Below are positions 1 to 6,485 of a stretch of DNA of 10,557 bases, piece by piece; position 1 is the stretch's first letter; every line of letters begins with the position of its first letter. Origin of the DNA: Pseudomonadota bacterium (lineage in GTDB: Bacteria > Pseudomonadota > Gammaproteobacteria > DAOUQR01); NCBI GenBank assembly GCA_030625525.1, contig DAOUQR010000013.1:1-10557 (forward strand), read 5' to 3'. The translations under genes were made by a program, and so were the position numbers. The notes below the pieces were generated by a model. It saw nothing but the letters and a program-made list of their open reading frames with translations. It searched no databases and was not told where the DNA came from.

Positions 1-1131
1 CACAAAAAGCAATTGCGCAATTTGCTGAGGTGTTAATAGGTTATAGCGACTACCCGCCCCATCAACTAAAACAAATTGCGAGGTATCGATATTAGTATGT
101 TGTGCTAGGATTCTTTTGATCGCATAAACGCCTTGCTTAAAACTCCCCTCACCCGCCACACTATGGCCGAGCATCTTGGTGATAGCATTCGCATAGAGAT
201 TATTAGAATCTTGTAACATCGTTGTTAATAACTGTTTGAGCGGCTTTGATCTATGTTTTGCAAGCGGTGTCGTCGCATTTGCGCTACTTCCTTCAATAAT
301 TTTTCCTGTCAGAGTGATACCATCTTTACGCAATTCTGTAGCGATCACATTTTTTGCCAACCTAAAGGGGTTCGCTACCGATAAATGCAATCTAACATTG
401 CGTTTGCTGATCGGCCAACAACCATAGAAGGTATAATGATTATCTGAATTAACATCCACGTTAAAGTTACAATGTTTTTTTGCGGATTTATCCGTCACTG
501 TTATGACATTATTTTTAAATTTAACAAATTCAGCAGACCGCGTTGTTTGAATACGTACTTTTTGTTTAAGTTGGTTGGCCGCTTGAATATCGAGTCTCAC
601 CGCATTTTCATTCAACATGATCGCTGAAACAGGTGCCATGTAAGACCAAGCAAAATCATCGACAGAGGTGCCGTTAGGATAGTAAGGCCGTTTGAATAAA
701 TGTGGATCTAAAACAAATTTTCCCTTGATTATTTTAATGCCTTCAAGTTTTAATTGGTGGATTAATTTTTTTAATTCAGTTCGAGTTAAACTCGGATCAC
801 CCCCGAAGCGAATATAAACATTGCCATTGATTGTATCGCCCTCAACAGTACCTGACTTAGCTAATAACTCTGTTTGAAAACGAAACTTAGGTCCCAACTG
901 ATACCACGCAGCCATCGCTGTAAACAATTTAGTATTGCTCGCGGGCGAAAAAGATTTGAGAGCATCATGTTGATAAAGCACCGCCCCACTCTCAGCATCA
1001 ATGACTTGAATACCAATTTCTGCATTGGGTAATTGATGTTGAATTTGTTTAGGGATAACTATATTTAATGGCGCGCTGTAACTAAACAGACTGATTGAAA
1101 AAAAACACAGGCTTAATAAAAAGTTTTTCAT
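1..1131 (-). CDS. dacB: D-alanyl-D-alanine carboxypeptidase/endopeptidase, PBP4 type (C-terminus cut by window edge)
   Basis: This is the N-terminal 377 residues of a peptidase family S13 penicillin-binding protein; the frame is open to the window edge. Such enzymes cleave the terminal D-Ala or the cross-link of peptidoglycan in the periplasm. Residues 1 to about 20 form a signal peptide: basic Lys2, a hydrophobic core, cleavage near residues 19-20. The catalytic SxxK motif is S65-N-T-K68 in the context SPASNTKLFTA. The SxN motif is S309-N-N311 (context DSNNLYAN), and DGAGSRYN near residues 355-363 matches the conserved segment after it. The large insertion between the first two motifs is typical of PBP4. 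Against the roughly 477 residues of the E. coli protein, about 100 residues including the KTG motif lie outside. The start is the ATG at 1131-1129, chosen because it begins the signal peptide; its ribosome binding site is weak (GGAT). It lies 84 bp downstream of the lipoprotein gene on the same strand, separated by a palindrome. Assignment to S13 is firm; the subtype name is inferred. Confidence 0.9.
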   Translation of the reverse strand, partial: MKNFLLSLCFFSISLFSYSAPLNIVIPKQIQHQLPNAEIGIQVIDAESGAVLYQHDALKSFSPASNTKLFTAMAAWYQLGPKFRFQTELLAKSGTVEGDTINGNVYIRFGGDPSLTRTELKKLIHQLKLEGIKIIKGKFVLDPHLFKRPYYPNGTSVDDFAWSYMAPVSAIMLNENAVRLDIQAANQLKQKVRIQTTRSAEFVKFKNNVITVTDKSAKKHCNFNVDVNSDNHYTFYGCWPISKRNVRLHLSVANPFRLAKNVIATELRKDGITLTGKIIEGSSANATTPLAKHRSKPLKQLLTTMLQDSNNLYANAITKMLGHSVAGEGSFKQGVYAIKRILAQHTNIDTSQFVLVDGAGSRYNLLTPQQIAQLLFV

Positions 1132-1156
1132 GATCTTAAATCCATTTAGTGAGGTC

Positions 1157-1183
1157 AGGGGTCAGGCCTCAGACCTGACCCCT
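1157..1183. repeat. Perfect 10-bp inverted repeat, REP-like palindrome
   Basis: The arms AGGGGTCAGG (1157-1166) and CCTGACCCCT (1174-1183) are perfectly complementary around a 7-nt loop. A further partial copy, GGTCAGG, overlaps the left arm at 1153-1159. The GGGGTCAGG core resembles the short palindromes mobilised by REP-associated tyrosine transposases (RAYT) in many proteobacteria; this resemblance is from memory and not verified. It lies between the lipoprotein gene and dacB. Neither side carries a T-run directly after the hairpin, so an intrinsic terminator is less likely than a dispersed repeat. Confidence 0.7.
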
Positions 1184-1215
1184 TTAAGGAATAATACTTC
1201 CTGTAAAAAAGACTA

Positions 1216-1554
1216 TTATTTACAAGTAAATTTCATTGTAACTTGATAGTCACTACTAGAACTAGCAGTGTTTGGGCTACCCAAAACAGCCGAAGCTAAA
1301 CCAACAATCGCCGCTTCATTTTTTGGAACACCTTGGTATTTAGTGCGATGCTTTAAGACGACTAAACGTTGTCCCATTTTCTGGCAATATTTCATCGCTT
1401 TATTTTTAGCATCACTTTCTGCAGCACCTTGAGCGCTTGAAGTGGTGACTAAGGAAAAATTATTATCACCTTCTGGATAAATCGTTGTGCTTGCGCAACC
1501 GGCTAAAAGGGCTAGACACATTCCGACAGATAAAATACGTGGATTAAAAGACAT
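1216..1554 (-). CDS. Small putative outer-membrane lipoprotein, function unknown
   Basis: The 112-residue product starts with a lipoprotein signal peptide: Arg6, a hydrophobic stretch, and lipobox L17-A-G-C20, so Cys20 should be lipidated. The next residues are ASTT, without Asp at +2, so sorting to the outer membrane is expected. The mature part is short. It has an Ala/Lys-rich helix with a YC pair (Y56-C57), a GQRLVVLKH strand, a Ser-rich linker and a final KFTCK. The two mature cysteines besides the lipidated one (C57 and C111) could form a disulphide; this is inferred. The pattern of an Ala/Lys helix ending in YC and a C-terminal V-x-F-x-C strand recurs in small uncharacterised proteobacterial lipoproteins. 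No function can be assigned. The start is supported by a good ribosome binding site, AGGAGTG, 4 nt before the ATG at 1554. It is 181 bp from fabH and likely has its own promoter. Confidence 0.8.
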   Translation of the reverse strand: MSFNPRILSVGMCLALLAGCASTTIYPEGDNNFSLVTTSSAQGAAESDAKNKAMKYCQKMGQRLVVLKHRTKYQGVPKNEAAIVGLASAVLGSPNTASSSSDYQVTMKFTCK

Positions 1555-1579
1555 TTAACACTCCTATTTAAACGTTGTT

Positions 1580-1585
1580 ATTATA
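1580..1585 (-). promoter_or_regulatory. Candidate -10 box for the lipoprotein gene
   Basis: On the minus strand a perfect TATAAT lies 25 nt upstream of the lipoprotein ATG, followed by the AGGAGTG ribosome binding site. I see no good -35 hexamer 16-18 bp further up (CGCTCT is the sequence there). The call therefore rests on the -10 box and its position in the gap after fabH. Confidence 0.4.
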
Positions 1586-1680
1586 ATTATGAGCACCGAG
1601 CGAGAGCGATTCTATAAAAGGGCGTGATGAATGTCCACGAAAATGACTTTAAATTTGAAACTAAAGGAACGGATGTTGTT

Positions 1681-1716
1681 ATATACCCATCACACCTGAA
1701 GATGCGATGGGTATAT
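1681..1716. repeat. Perfect 11-bp inverted repeat downstream of fabH
   Basis: The arms ATATACCCATC (1681-1691) and GATGGGTATAT (1706-1716) are exactly complementary around a 14-nt loop. The element begins about 20 nt after the fabH stop codon on the minus strand. The transcript would form a stable hairpin there and could be protected or terminated at it. However, the sequence following on the minus strand is AACAACATCC, not a T-run, so it is not a canonical intrinsic terminator. It may be a dispersed intergenic repeat. Confidence 0.65.
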
Positions 1717-1735
1717 TGAGCAATAAGCACAAAAT

Positions 1736-2701
1736 TTAGATGATAACCAGCGCCGATCCCCAAGTGAGTCCCCCACCGATGGCCTCAAACAAAACCGTTT
1801 GGCCGGGCTTAATTCGACCGTCTCTTAAACCGACATCGAGTGCCAGGGGAATTGAGGCTCCCGAGGTATTTGCATGTTCGTCCACCGTGACGATAACACG
1901 GTCCATCGGCAAACTTAATTTCTTCGCGGTTGCTAAAATAATACGTAGATTAGCTTGATGAGGTACCAACCAATCGATGTCATCTTGTGATAAATTGTTT
2001 GCTTCTAATGTTTCTGTGACCACATCACCCATTGCACGCACGGCCATTTTAAAGACTTCATTGCCACGCATTTGTATCGTTGATTTATTAGCGCCATCAA
2101 GATCGGCGACTGCCGGGTTCATGATGTAAAGCATTTCGCCATACTTGCCTTGCGCGTGTAAGTGTGAAGAAACAATCCCCGGTTCGTCACTGGCTTGTAA
2201 TACGACAGCACCTGCGCCATCACCAAATAACACACAGGTCCGGCGATCTTGCCAATCAACAACACGGCTCATCACTTCACTGCCAATAATAAGGGCGTTC
2301 TGAATACTCTCAGTTTTAATAAATTTTTCAGCAATACTCAGCGCGTAAATAAATCCCGTACAGGCAGCTGAAACATCGAATGCAATAATATTTTTCTCAA
2401 TACCTAATCCTTGCTGAACTAAGCAGGCAGCACTCGGTAAAAATCGCTCAGGGGTACAGGTTGCAACAATAATTAGATCGATATCGCTCGCTTCAACGTT
2501 CGCTTTCGCTAAGGCAAGTTTAGCCGCCATCGTCCCCATGCTATGTACGGTTTCGTGCTTTGCTGCAATATGTCGACGTTTAATACCTGTTCGTTCAGTG
2601 ATCCATTCATCACTTGTTTCTACAGTTTTTGCTAACTCAGCATTTGTTAAGCATCGCTCAGGGAGATAGGAGCCACTACCAATAATTCGGGCATTACTCA
2701 T
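1736..2701 (-). CDS. fabH: 3-oxoacyl-ACP synthase III (beta-ketoacyl-ACP synthase III, KASIII)
   Basis: FabH condenses acetyl-CoA with malonyl-ACP and so starts type II fatty acid synthesis in the cytoplasm. The 321 residues compare with 317 in E. coli, so the gene is full length. The catalytic triad is visible: Cys114 in DVSAACTGF, His248 in VPHQANLRI and Asn278 in [10 protein letters not shown]. The CoA-binding segment [10 protein letters not shown] (residues 31-40) carries the Trp and Arg expected for the family, and [11 protein letters not shown] closes the protein. The ATG at 2701 overlaps the plsX stop as ATGA, indicating translational coupling; an AAGG lies about 9 nt upstream. It is the last gene of the yceD-rpmF-plsX-fabH operon. 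Unlike E. coli, no fabD, fabG or acpP follows; an inverted repeat and a lipoprotein gene come next. Confidence 0.97.
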   Translation of the reverse strand: MSNARIIGSGSYLPERCLTNAELAKTVETSDEWITERTGIKRRHIAAKHETVHSMGTMAAKLALAKANVEASDIDLIIVATCTPERFLPSAACLVQQGLGIEKNIIAFDVSAACTGFIYALSIAEKFIKTESIQNALIIGSEVMSRVVDWQDRRTCVLFGDGAGAVVLQASDEPGIVSSHLHAQGKYGEMLYIMNPAVADLDGANKSTIQMRGNEVFKMAVRAMGDVVTETLEANNLSQDDIDWLVPHQANLRIILATAKKLSLPMDRVIVTVDEHANTSGASIPLALDVGLRDGRIKPGQTVLFEAIGGGLTWGSALVII

Positions 2702-3726
2702 GTCATTTGGCCTTCACTTAATAAGTATGCGACTTTTTCTCCGATTAATTGAGGCACATTGTATTGCACTTCTAACATCGCTTCTTCGATCGCGTATTCA
2801 AAACCTTTGCGTTTGGCGCTACCATGACTTTTAATTACAATGCCATTTAAACCTAATAAACTCGCACCATTGTAACTCGCCGGATCGACTTGTCGTTGCG
2901 TGCTTTTAAGAATGGGATAAGTGAGTAAGCCGATAAGTTTCGTTAAAAAATTACGCGCAAACGCTTTTTTAAATTCATGAAGAATCAATTTGGCTAAACC
3001 TTCACTGGCTTTTAATGCAATATTACCAATCAGACCATCACAAACGACGACATCAACAACACCGGAAAATATCCCATCCCCTTCAACAAACCCCGTATAA
3101 TTAAGCACCCCCGAGTTTGCTAGAAGCTGTGCCGTTAACTTAATTTGCTCATTGCCTTTCATCTCTTCGACACCAATATTTAACAATCCCACTTTTGGGT
3201 TATCAATATTTTCTACCGCTTGAACTAAGACTGAGCCCATAACAGCAAATTGAAATAATGTTTCGGCATGACTATCAATATTTGCACCCAGATCTAATAC
3301 GCGCGTTTTCCCTTCAACGGTCGGTAATACAGTAATAATCGCGGGTCTATCGATCCCAGGTAGAGTTTTCAGAACATATCTCGCCGTCGCCATCAAAGCA
3401 CCGGTATTACCAGCACTGACACAGGCTTGCGCTTCGCCAGCCTTAACAAGATTAACGGCCACACGCATCGATGAGTCTTTTTTATTGCGCAAGGCGTGTG
3501 ATGGCAATTCATCCATTGCCACCAATTCAGACGCATGGCGAATCTTAAGGCGATCACTTTGAGAGGCACGCAGAGATTTCAAATAACGTTTAAGTTTATG
3601 CTCATCGCCGACAAGGATGAGAGACAGATTAGGGTGGCGCTTTAGCGCACGAAGGGAGGCCGGAACCGTCACTCTCGGCCCATGATCTCCCCCCATTGCA
3701 TCAATAGCGATTGTATAGTTAACCAA
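2698..3726 (-). CDS. plsX: Phosphate acyltransferase PlsX
   Basis: PlsX converts acyl-ACP to acyl-phosphate, the acyl donor used by PlsY in the first step of phospholipid synthesis; it acts at the inner face of the membrane. The 342 residues are near the usual length. Family motifs run in order: DAMGGD (9-14), [10 protein letters not shown] (104-113), DLGAN (145-149), the NIG-x-E segment (183-187), [10 protein letters not shown] (213-222), [15 protein letters not shown] (229-243) and [13 protein letters not shown] from residue 285. The start must be the TTG at 3726. In this frame the rpmF stop TAA lies only two codons upstream, and the first in-frame ATG is Met11 inside the conserved DAMGGD motif. 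No strong ribosome binding site precedes the TTG, so initiation probably depends on coupling to rpmF, 3 nt away. The 3' end overlaps fabH by 4 nt. Confidence 0.96.
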   Translation of the reverse strand: MVNYTIAIDAMGGDHGPRVTVPASLRALKRHPNLSLILVGDEHKLKRYLKSLRASQSDRLKIRHASELVAMDELPSHALRNKKDSSMRVAVNLVKAGEAQACVSAGNTGALMATARYVLKTLPGIDRPAIITVLPTVEGKTRVLDLGANIDSHAETLFQFAVMGSVLVQAVENIDNPKVGLLNIGVEEMKGNEQIKLTAQLLANSGVLNYTGFVEGDGIFSGVVDVVVCDGLIGNIALKASEGLAKLILHEFKKAFARNFLTKLIGLLTYPILKSTQRQVDPASYNGASLLGLNGIVIKSHGSAKRKGFEYAIEEAMLEVQYNVPQLIGEKVAYLLSEGQMT

Positions 3727-3729
3727 AGC

Positions 3730-3924
3730 TTATGCTTCGTCTTCACTAACTTCTTCAACATTTAAAATTTGACGACCACGGTAATAACCATCCGGTGTAA
3801 TGTGGTGACGCAAATGCGTTTCACCAGTGGTTGAATCAACAGACAATGTTGGCTCTTTCAATGCATCGTGTGAACGACGCATGCCACGACGTGAGCGTGT
3901 TTTTTTACTTTTTTGAACAGCCAT
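3730..3924 (-). CDS. rpmF: Large ribosomal subunit protein bL32
   Basis: The 64-residue product begins [20 protein letters not shown] and continues through [19 protein letters not shown], both diagnostic for L32, a small basic protein of the 50S subunit. It lacks the zinc-binding cysteines found in the C+ form of L32. It is a few residues longer than the 57 of E. coli because of an acidic tail ending in VSEDEA. A strong ribosome binding site, GAGGAG, lies 8 nt before the ATG at 3924. It sits 20 bp after yceD and 3 bp before plsX, the classic yceD-rpmF-plsX order, which links ribosome assembly to lipid synthesis in one transcript. Confidence 0.97.
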   Translation of the reverse strand: MAVQKSKKTRSRRGMRRSHDALKEPTLSVDSTTGETHLRHHITPDGYYRGRQILNVEEVSEDEA

Positions 3925-3944
3925 TATGCTTACTCCTCAATAAA

Positions 3945-4457
3945 CTAGATTAATTCTTCCAAGACAGCAAATGGAGTCGATTTTTCCATCATTGTCTCGT
4001 CGAGCGTTCCACTCATGGTCGGCATCAACACATCACAATCAGTGGCATGATGACGCGCAATAAGCGGCAAACTCAATAAACATTCATCTTCAACCATTCG
4101 ATACAAATCAACTGAATTATCTTCCGACACAACAGCCTCGTAGCTATCCGGAAGTGCCTCAGCCATTGACTCGTTCGCCACGACCGCTAAGAGCGAATCG
4201 CTTGAAATGGGCTGGCGATAAAATTCTAAACAACGCTGACACTTCAGCGTAACATTACCTTTAATATGCGACTTTATAATAGGACGGTTAATTTCATCCC
4301 TTAAAAAGACCAATTCTACTGCTATTTCCGCATGTTCTCCCGCAACGTCTCCACGCAACCGAGGCAAGTCAGTTAACGTTAAAATGCCATCAACGCGCCG
4401 TTCTAAAGCCACGAATTGACCGACATTGATTGTTTTGGGCAATAATCTATCAGACAT
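3945..4457 (-). CDS. yceD: YceD family (DUF177) 23S rRNA accumulation protein
   Basis: The 170-residue protein matches the YceD/DUF177 family, which is needed for normal 23S rRNA accumulation and is nearly always encoded before rpmF. Visible signatures are LKCQRCLE with the cysteine pair C73 and C76, the segment VDLYRMVEDECLLSLPLI (residues 116-133), and the C-terminal TPFAVLEEL, which corresponds to NPFAVL in E. coli YceD (about 173 residues). The N-terminus MSDRLLPKTI aligns with the family start, so the ATG at 4457 is preferred. No Shine-Dalgarno sequence precedes it, and a good promoter ends only 8 nt upstream, so the mRNA may be leaderless. It is the first gene of the operon with rpmF, plsX and fabH. 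Family assignment is firm; the biochemical mechanism is not known from the sequence. Confidence 0.93.
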   Translation of the reverse strand: MSDRLLPKTINVGQFVALERRVDGILTLTDLPRLRGDVAGEHAEIAVELVFLRDEINRPIIKSHIKGNVTLKCQRCLEFYRQPISSDSLLAVVANESMAEALPDSYEAVVSEDNSVDLYRMVEDECLLSLPLIARHHATDCDVLMPTMSGTLDETMMEKSTPFAVLEELI

Positions 4458-4465
4458 AGCCGCAC

Positions 4466-4494
4466 ATGATACTGATTTTTCTAAGATTAGTCAA
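4466..4494 (-). promoter_or_regulatory. Sigma70-type promoter of the yceD-rpmF-plsX-fabH operon
   Basis: On the minus strand, -35 TTGACT (4494-4489) and -10 TATCAT (4471-4466) are separated by exactly 17 bp. Each hexamer matches consensus at five of six positions. A start 7 nt after the -10 would be near 4459, within about 2 nt of the yceD ATG at 4457. A T8 run (4493-4500) overlaps the first bases of the -35. This is the best promoter in the window by eye. Confidence 0.7.
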
Positions 4495-4520
4495 AAAAAA
4501 TATCAATTACCAATGGCGGA

Positions 4521-5171
4521 TCACATCAACCAGTTTACGAGTTCCTGCATGTCATCGATTAATAGTTTTGGGGCGTGGATACGCAATTCTTTTACGCTAT
4601 GCATTCCATAGGTCACGGCAACAGCATCGACTTTAGCATTATGTGCCATTTGCATATCATAGGTTGTATCACCGATCATCAGCGTTTCTGCAGGAGAGAC
4701 ATTAAATAAGGTCATCAATTCATTCAGCATCATTGCGTCTGGCTTTTGTGCGGTTTGTTCTGCAGTACGATACGCATCAATAACAGGTGCCAAGCCCGTT
4801 GTTTTAAGCGCACCTTGTAATCCTGAGGTGTATTTACTTGTCGCAATGGCATTATGAAAGCCCAATTGCTTTAACCACTGTAGCGATGATTTAACACTCG
4901 GATAAAGAAACGACAGGGATAATAATGGCGTAACATGAACACGGTAGCGAGCAAGTAAACGTTCTTGTGCTTGTAAATCGTTCTCAGGATATAAGCGCTG
5001 AATAACATTTTCTATGCTCAAACCTACTAAATATACGATTTCAGATTTATCTTTTTTAGGAAGCCCACAATCATTAATTGCTAAGGTCATTGCATCAAAG
5101 ATGGGTCTAGAAGAATCACACAAAGTACCGTCCCAATCATAAATTATCAGTTCGTATTTTTTCTTTATCAT
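4521..5171 (-). CDS. HAD-superfamily hydrolase, phosphoglycolate-phosphatase-like
   Basis: The 216-residue protein has all four haloacid dehalogenase motifs: the nucleophile and acid D12-W-D14-G-T in motif I, T111-S112 (context IATSKY) in motif II, Lys143 in QKPD for motif III, and GD168TTYD172 for motif IV. The alpha-helical cap between motifs I and II is the subfamily IA type. Such enzymes dephosphorylate small metabolites in the cytoplasm with Mg2+; the substrate cannot be read from sequence. It overlaps the rluC stop by ATGA (ATG at 5171), so the two are co-translated. A HAD gene after rluC is also found in Pseudomonas, which supports orthology with that unnamed hydrolase rather than with the gph of the trp/rpe locus. 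The 63-bp gap to yceD holds the yceD promoter and no clear terminator. Confidence 0.9.
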   Translation of the reverse strand: MIKKKYELIIYDWDGTLCDSSRPIFDAMTLAINDCGLPKKDKSEIVYLVGLSIENVIQRLYPENDLQAQERLLARYRVHVTPLLSLSFLYPSVKSSLQWLKQLGFHNAIATSKYTSGLQGALKTTGLAPVIDAYRTAEQTAQKPDAMMLNELMTLFNVSPAETLMIGDTTYDMQMAHNAKVDAVAVTYGMHSVKELRIHAPKLLIDDMQELVNWLM

Positions 5172-6112
5172 GAAAGAGCCTGCATTATGTTAATTAATGA
5201 ATCGTCCAACTCGGCGGTTATTTTAATCTGCTCTTGGGTCTCGGGATGGGTAAACGCGATGGATTGTGCATGTAAAAATAAGCGTTTTAAACCCATTTGA
5301 CGCATTTTTTTATTAAAATCGCGATCACCATACTTCTCATCACCCGCAATAGGATGCTTTAAATGGCGAGCATGGACGCGGATCTGATGGGTTCGACCCG
5401 TCCTTGGTAATGCAAGCAGTAATGTCGCGCCTTTAAAACGTTCTTTAACACGAAATTCTGTTTCGGCTGACTTGCCCTCAGAGCTCACTCGTACGATACG
5501 CTCACCTGAACTAACCGTATTTTTTTCTAAGGCCGCATCAACGATCGATTTCGATCCCTTCATATTTCCTTGGACTAAACAAAGATAACGCTTATCAACC
5601 ACCCTATCTTTTAACTGTTGATTAATCGCTCGCAATGCATTGGCTTTTTTAGCCAGCACTAAACAGCCCGATGTTGCACGATCTAAACGATGAGCAAGCT
5701 CTAAATAATGTAAATCTTCGCGGGCTTGGCGTAAAAGCTCAATCACCCCTAGACTGATACCACTCCCACCATGAACAGCAATGCCTGAAGGTTTGTTAAT
5801 AATTAAGTAATGGTCATCTTCATAAATGACCTGTTTGAGCAATTCATCCATTCGGTGCTGTGGCGCACTCGGTGGAATGCTGGTGTCATAGCGAACTGGC
5901 GGTATGCGGATCACATCACCCAATTGCAATTTCACCATCGGTTTAACGCGTTTTTTATTAATGCGCACCTCGCCTTTGCGGATAATGCGATAGATATAAC
6001 TCTTCGGCACCCCTTTCAAATGTCGCATCAAAAAATTATCTAAACGCTGCCCGACATACTCTTCGGTGACCGGCAACATAACAACAGTTGGTTTATTTAT
6101 CATCTTGTCCAT
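5168..6112 (-). CDS. rluC: 23S rRNA pseudouridine synthase RluC (positions 955/2504/2580)
   Basis: RluC isomerises three uridines of 23S rRNA to pseudouridine. The 314 residues (E. coli 319) show an N-terminal S4 RNA-binding domain from about residue 21 (QRLDNFLMRHLKGVPKSYIY) to about residue 72 (DVIRIPP). The RluA-type catalytic domain follows, with HRLDRATSG at 141-149; Asp144 is the catalytic aspartate. GRTHQIRVH lies at 239-247. The S4 domain and the position beside rne favour RluC over RluA or RluD. The start is uncertain: ATG at 6112 or Met4 at 6103. Neither has a strong ribosome binding site, and a GGA inside codons 1-2 would serve Met4. It is divergent from rne across 373 bp and overlaps the downstream HAD gene by 4 nt. 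Confidence 0.93.
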   Translation of the reverse strand: MDKMINKPTVVMLPVTEEYVGQRLDNFLMRHLKGVPKSYIYRIIRKGEVRINKKRVKPMVKLQLGDVIRIPPVRYDTSIPPSAPQHRMDELLKQVIYEDDHYLIINKPSGIAVHGGSGISLGVIELLRQAREDLHYLELAHRLDRATSGCLVLAKKANALRAINQQLKDRVVDKRYLCLVQGNMKGSKSIVDAALEKNTVSSGERIVRVSSEGKSAETEFRVKERFKGATLLLALPRTGRTHQIRVHARHLKHPIAGDEKYGDRDFNKKMRQMGLKRLFLHAQSIAFTHPETQEQIKITAELDDSLINIMQALS

Positions 6113-6485
6113 GAGTGCTAGCTAAATACGGGCGCCAATTGCGTTTTACCAACGGTGCTGATAGACTGCGCGTTGGCATTGGGCCAAATATTAAAATGAA
6201 TAAAGACGCAAGATAACACAGAAACGTGTTACTGTTTAACAGATTTTGGTGCGTTGTGCTTAGATTGAACGCTCACAGGGCTCGATCAAACATAACGTAA
6301 AGAAAAACAAAGTGCAGTAGTTGAGAATAGCGTTAAACACGTTCTCACTGCGAGATAACAACATCATTATACTAACGTAATAATATGATCTTAACTTTTA
6401 GTCTTGTAATGACACTCATATATCCAATCCGATTGATTGGCATCAAACTAGACTCGCCTGCTGCACCCTTATATTTGAGGTATCC
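6113..6485. promoter_or_regulatory. Divergent rluC/rne intergenic region with probable rne leader
   Basis: This 373-bp gap contains no convincing gene. It must hold promoters for rluC (minus) and rne (plus). For rne I see only modest candidates: TTAACA (6236-6241) with TAGATT (6261-6266) at 19 bp spacing, and a lone TATACT (6368-6373). For rluC, TTGGTA and TATTTA at 18 bp spacing end about 10 nt before its ATG, which is weak. Several short stem-loops occur on the plus strand: CCAACG/CGTTGG (6149-6176), TAACAC/GTGTTA (6214-6231), a longer bulged one at 6314-6351, and CCAATC/GATTGG (6424-6440). E. coli rne is known to have a long leader through which RNase E controls its own mRNA; a similar role here is inference. 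Confidence 0.45.
6314..6351 (+). other. Bulged stem-loop in the presumed rne leader
   Basis: Plus-strand pairing in three stacked segments: GCAG (6314-6317) with CTGC (6348-6351), TGAGAA (6322-6327) with TTCTCA (6342-6347), and CGT (6331-6333) with ACG (6339-6341). The closing loop is TAAAC. Unpaired TAGT and TAG form bulges on the left side only. Thirteen pairs in 38 nt is more than the surrounding AT-rich sequence offers. It would be part of the rne mRNA only if transcription starts upstream of about 6310. Confidence 0.4.

Noticed and set aside
236..427. 63-codon plus-strand open frame
   Set aside because: It lies antisense inside dacB, has no ribosome binding site and no recognisable protein features.
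4458..4520. Terminator for the HAD gene at the T8 run (minus strand)
   Set aside because: No stem of useful length precedes the T-run; the Ts overlap the -35 of the yceD promoter instead.
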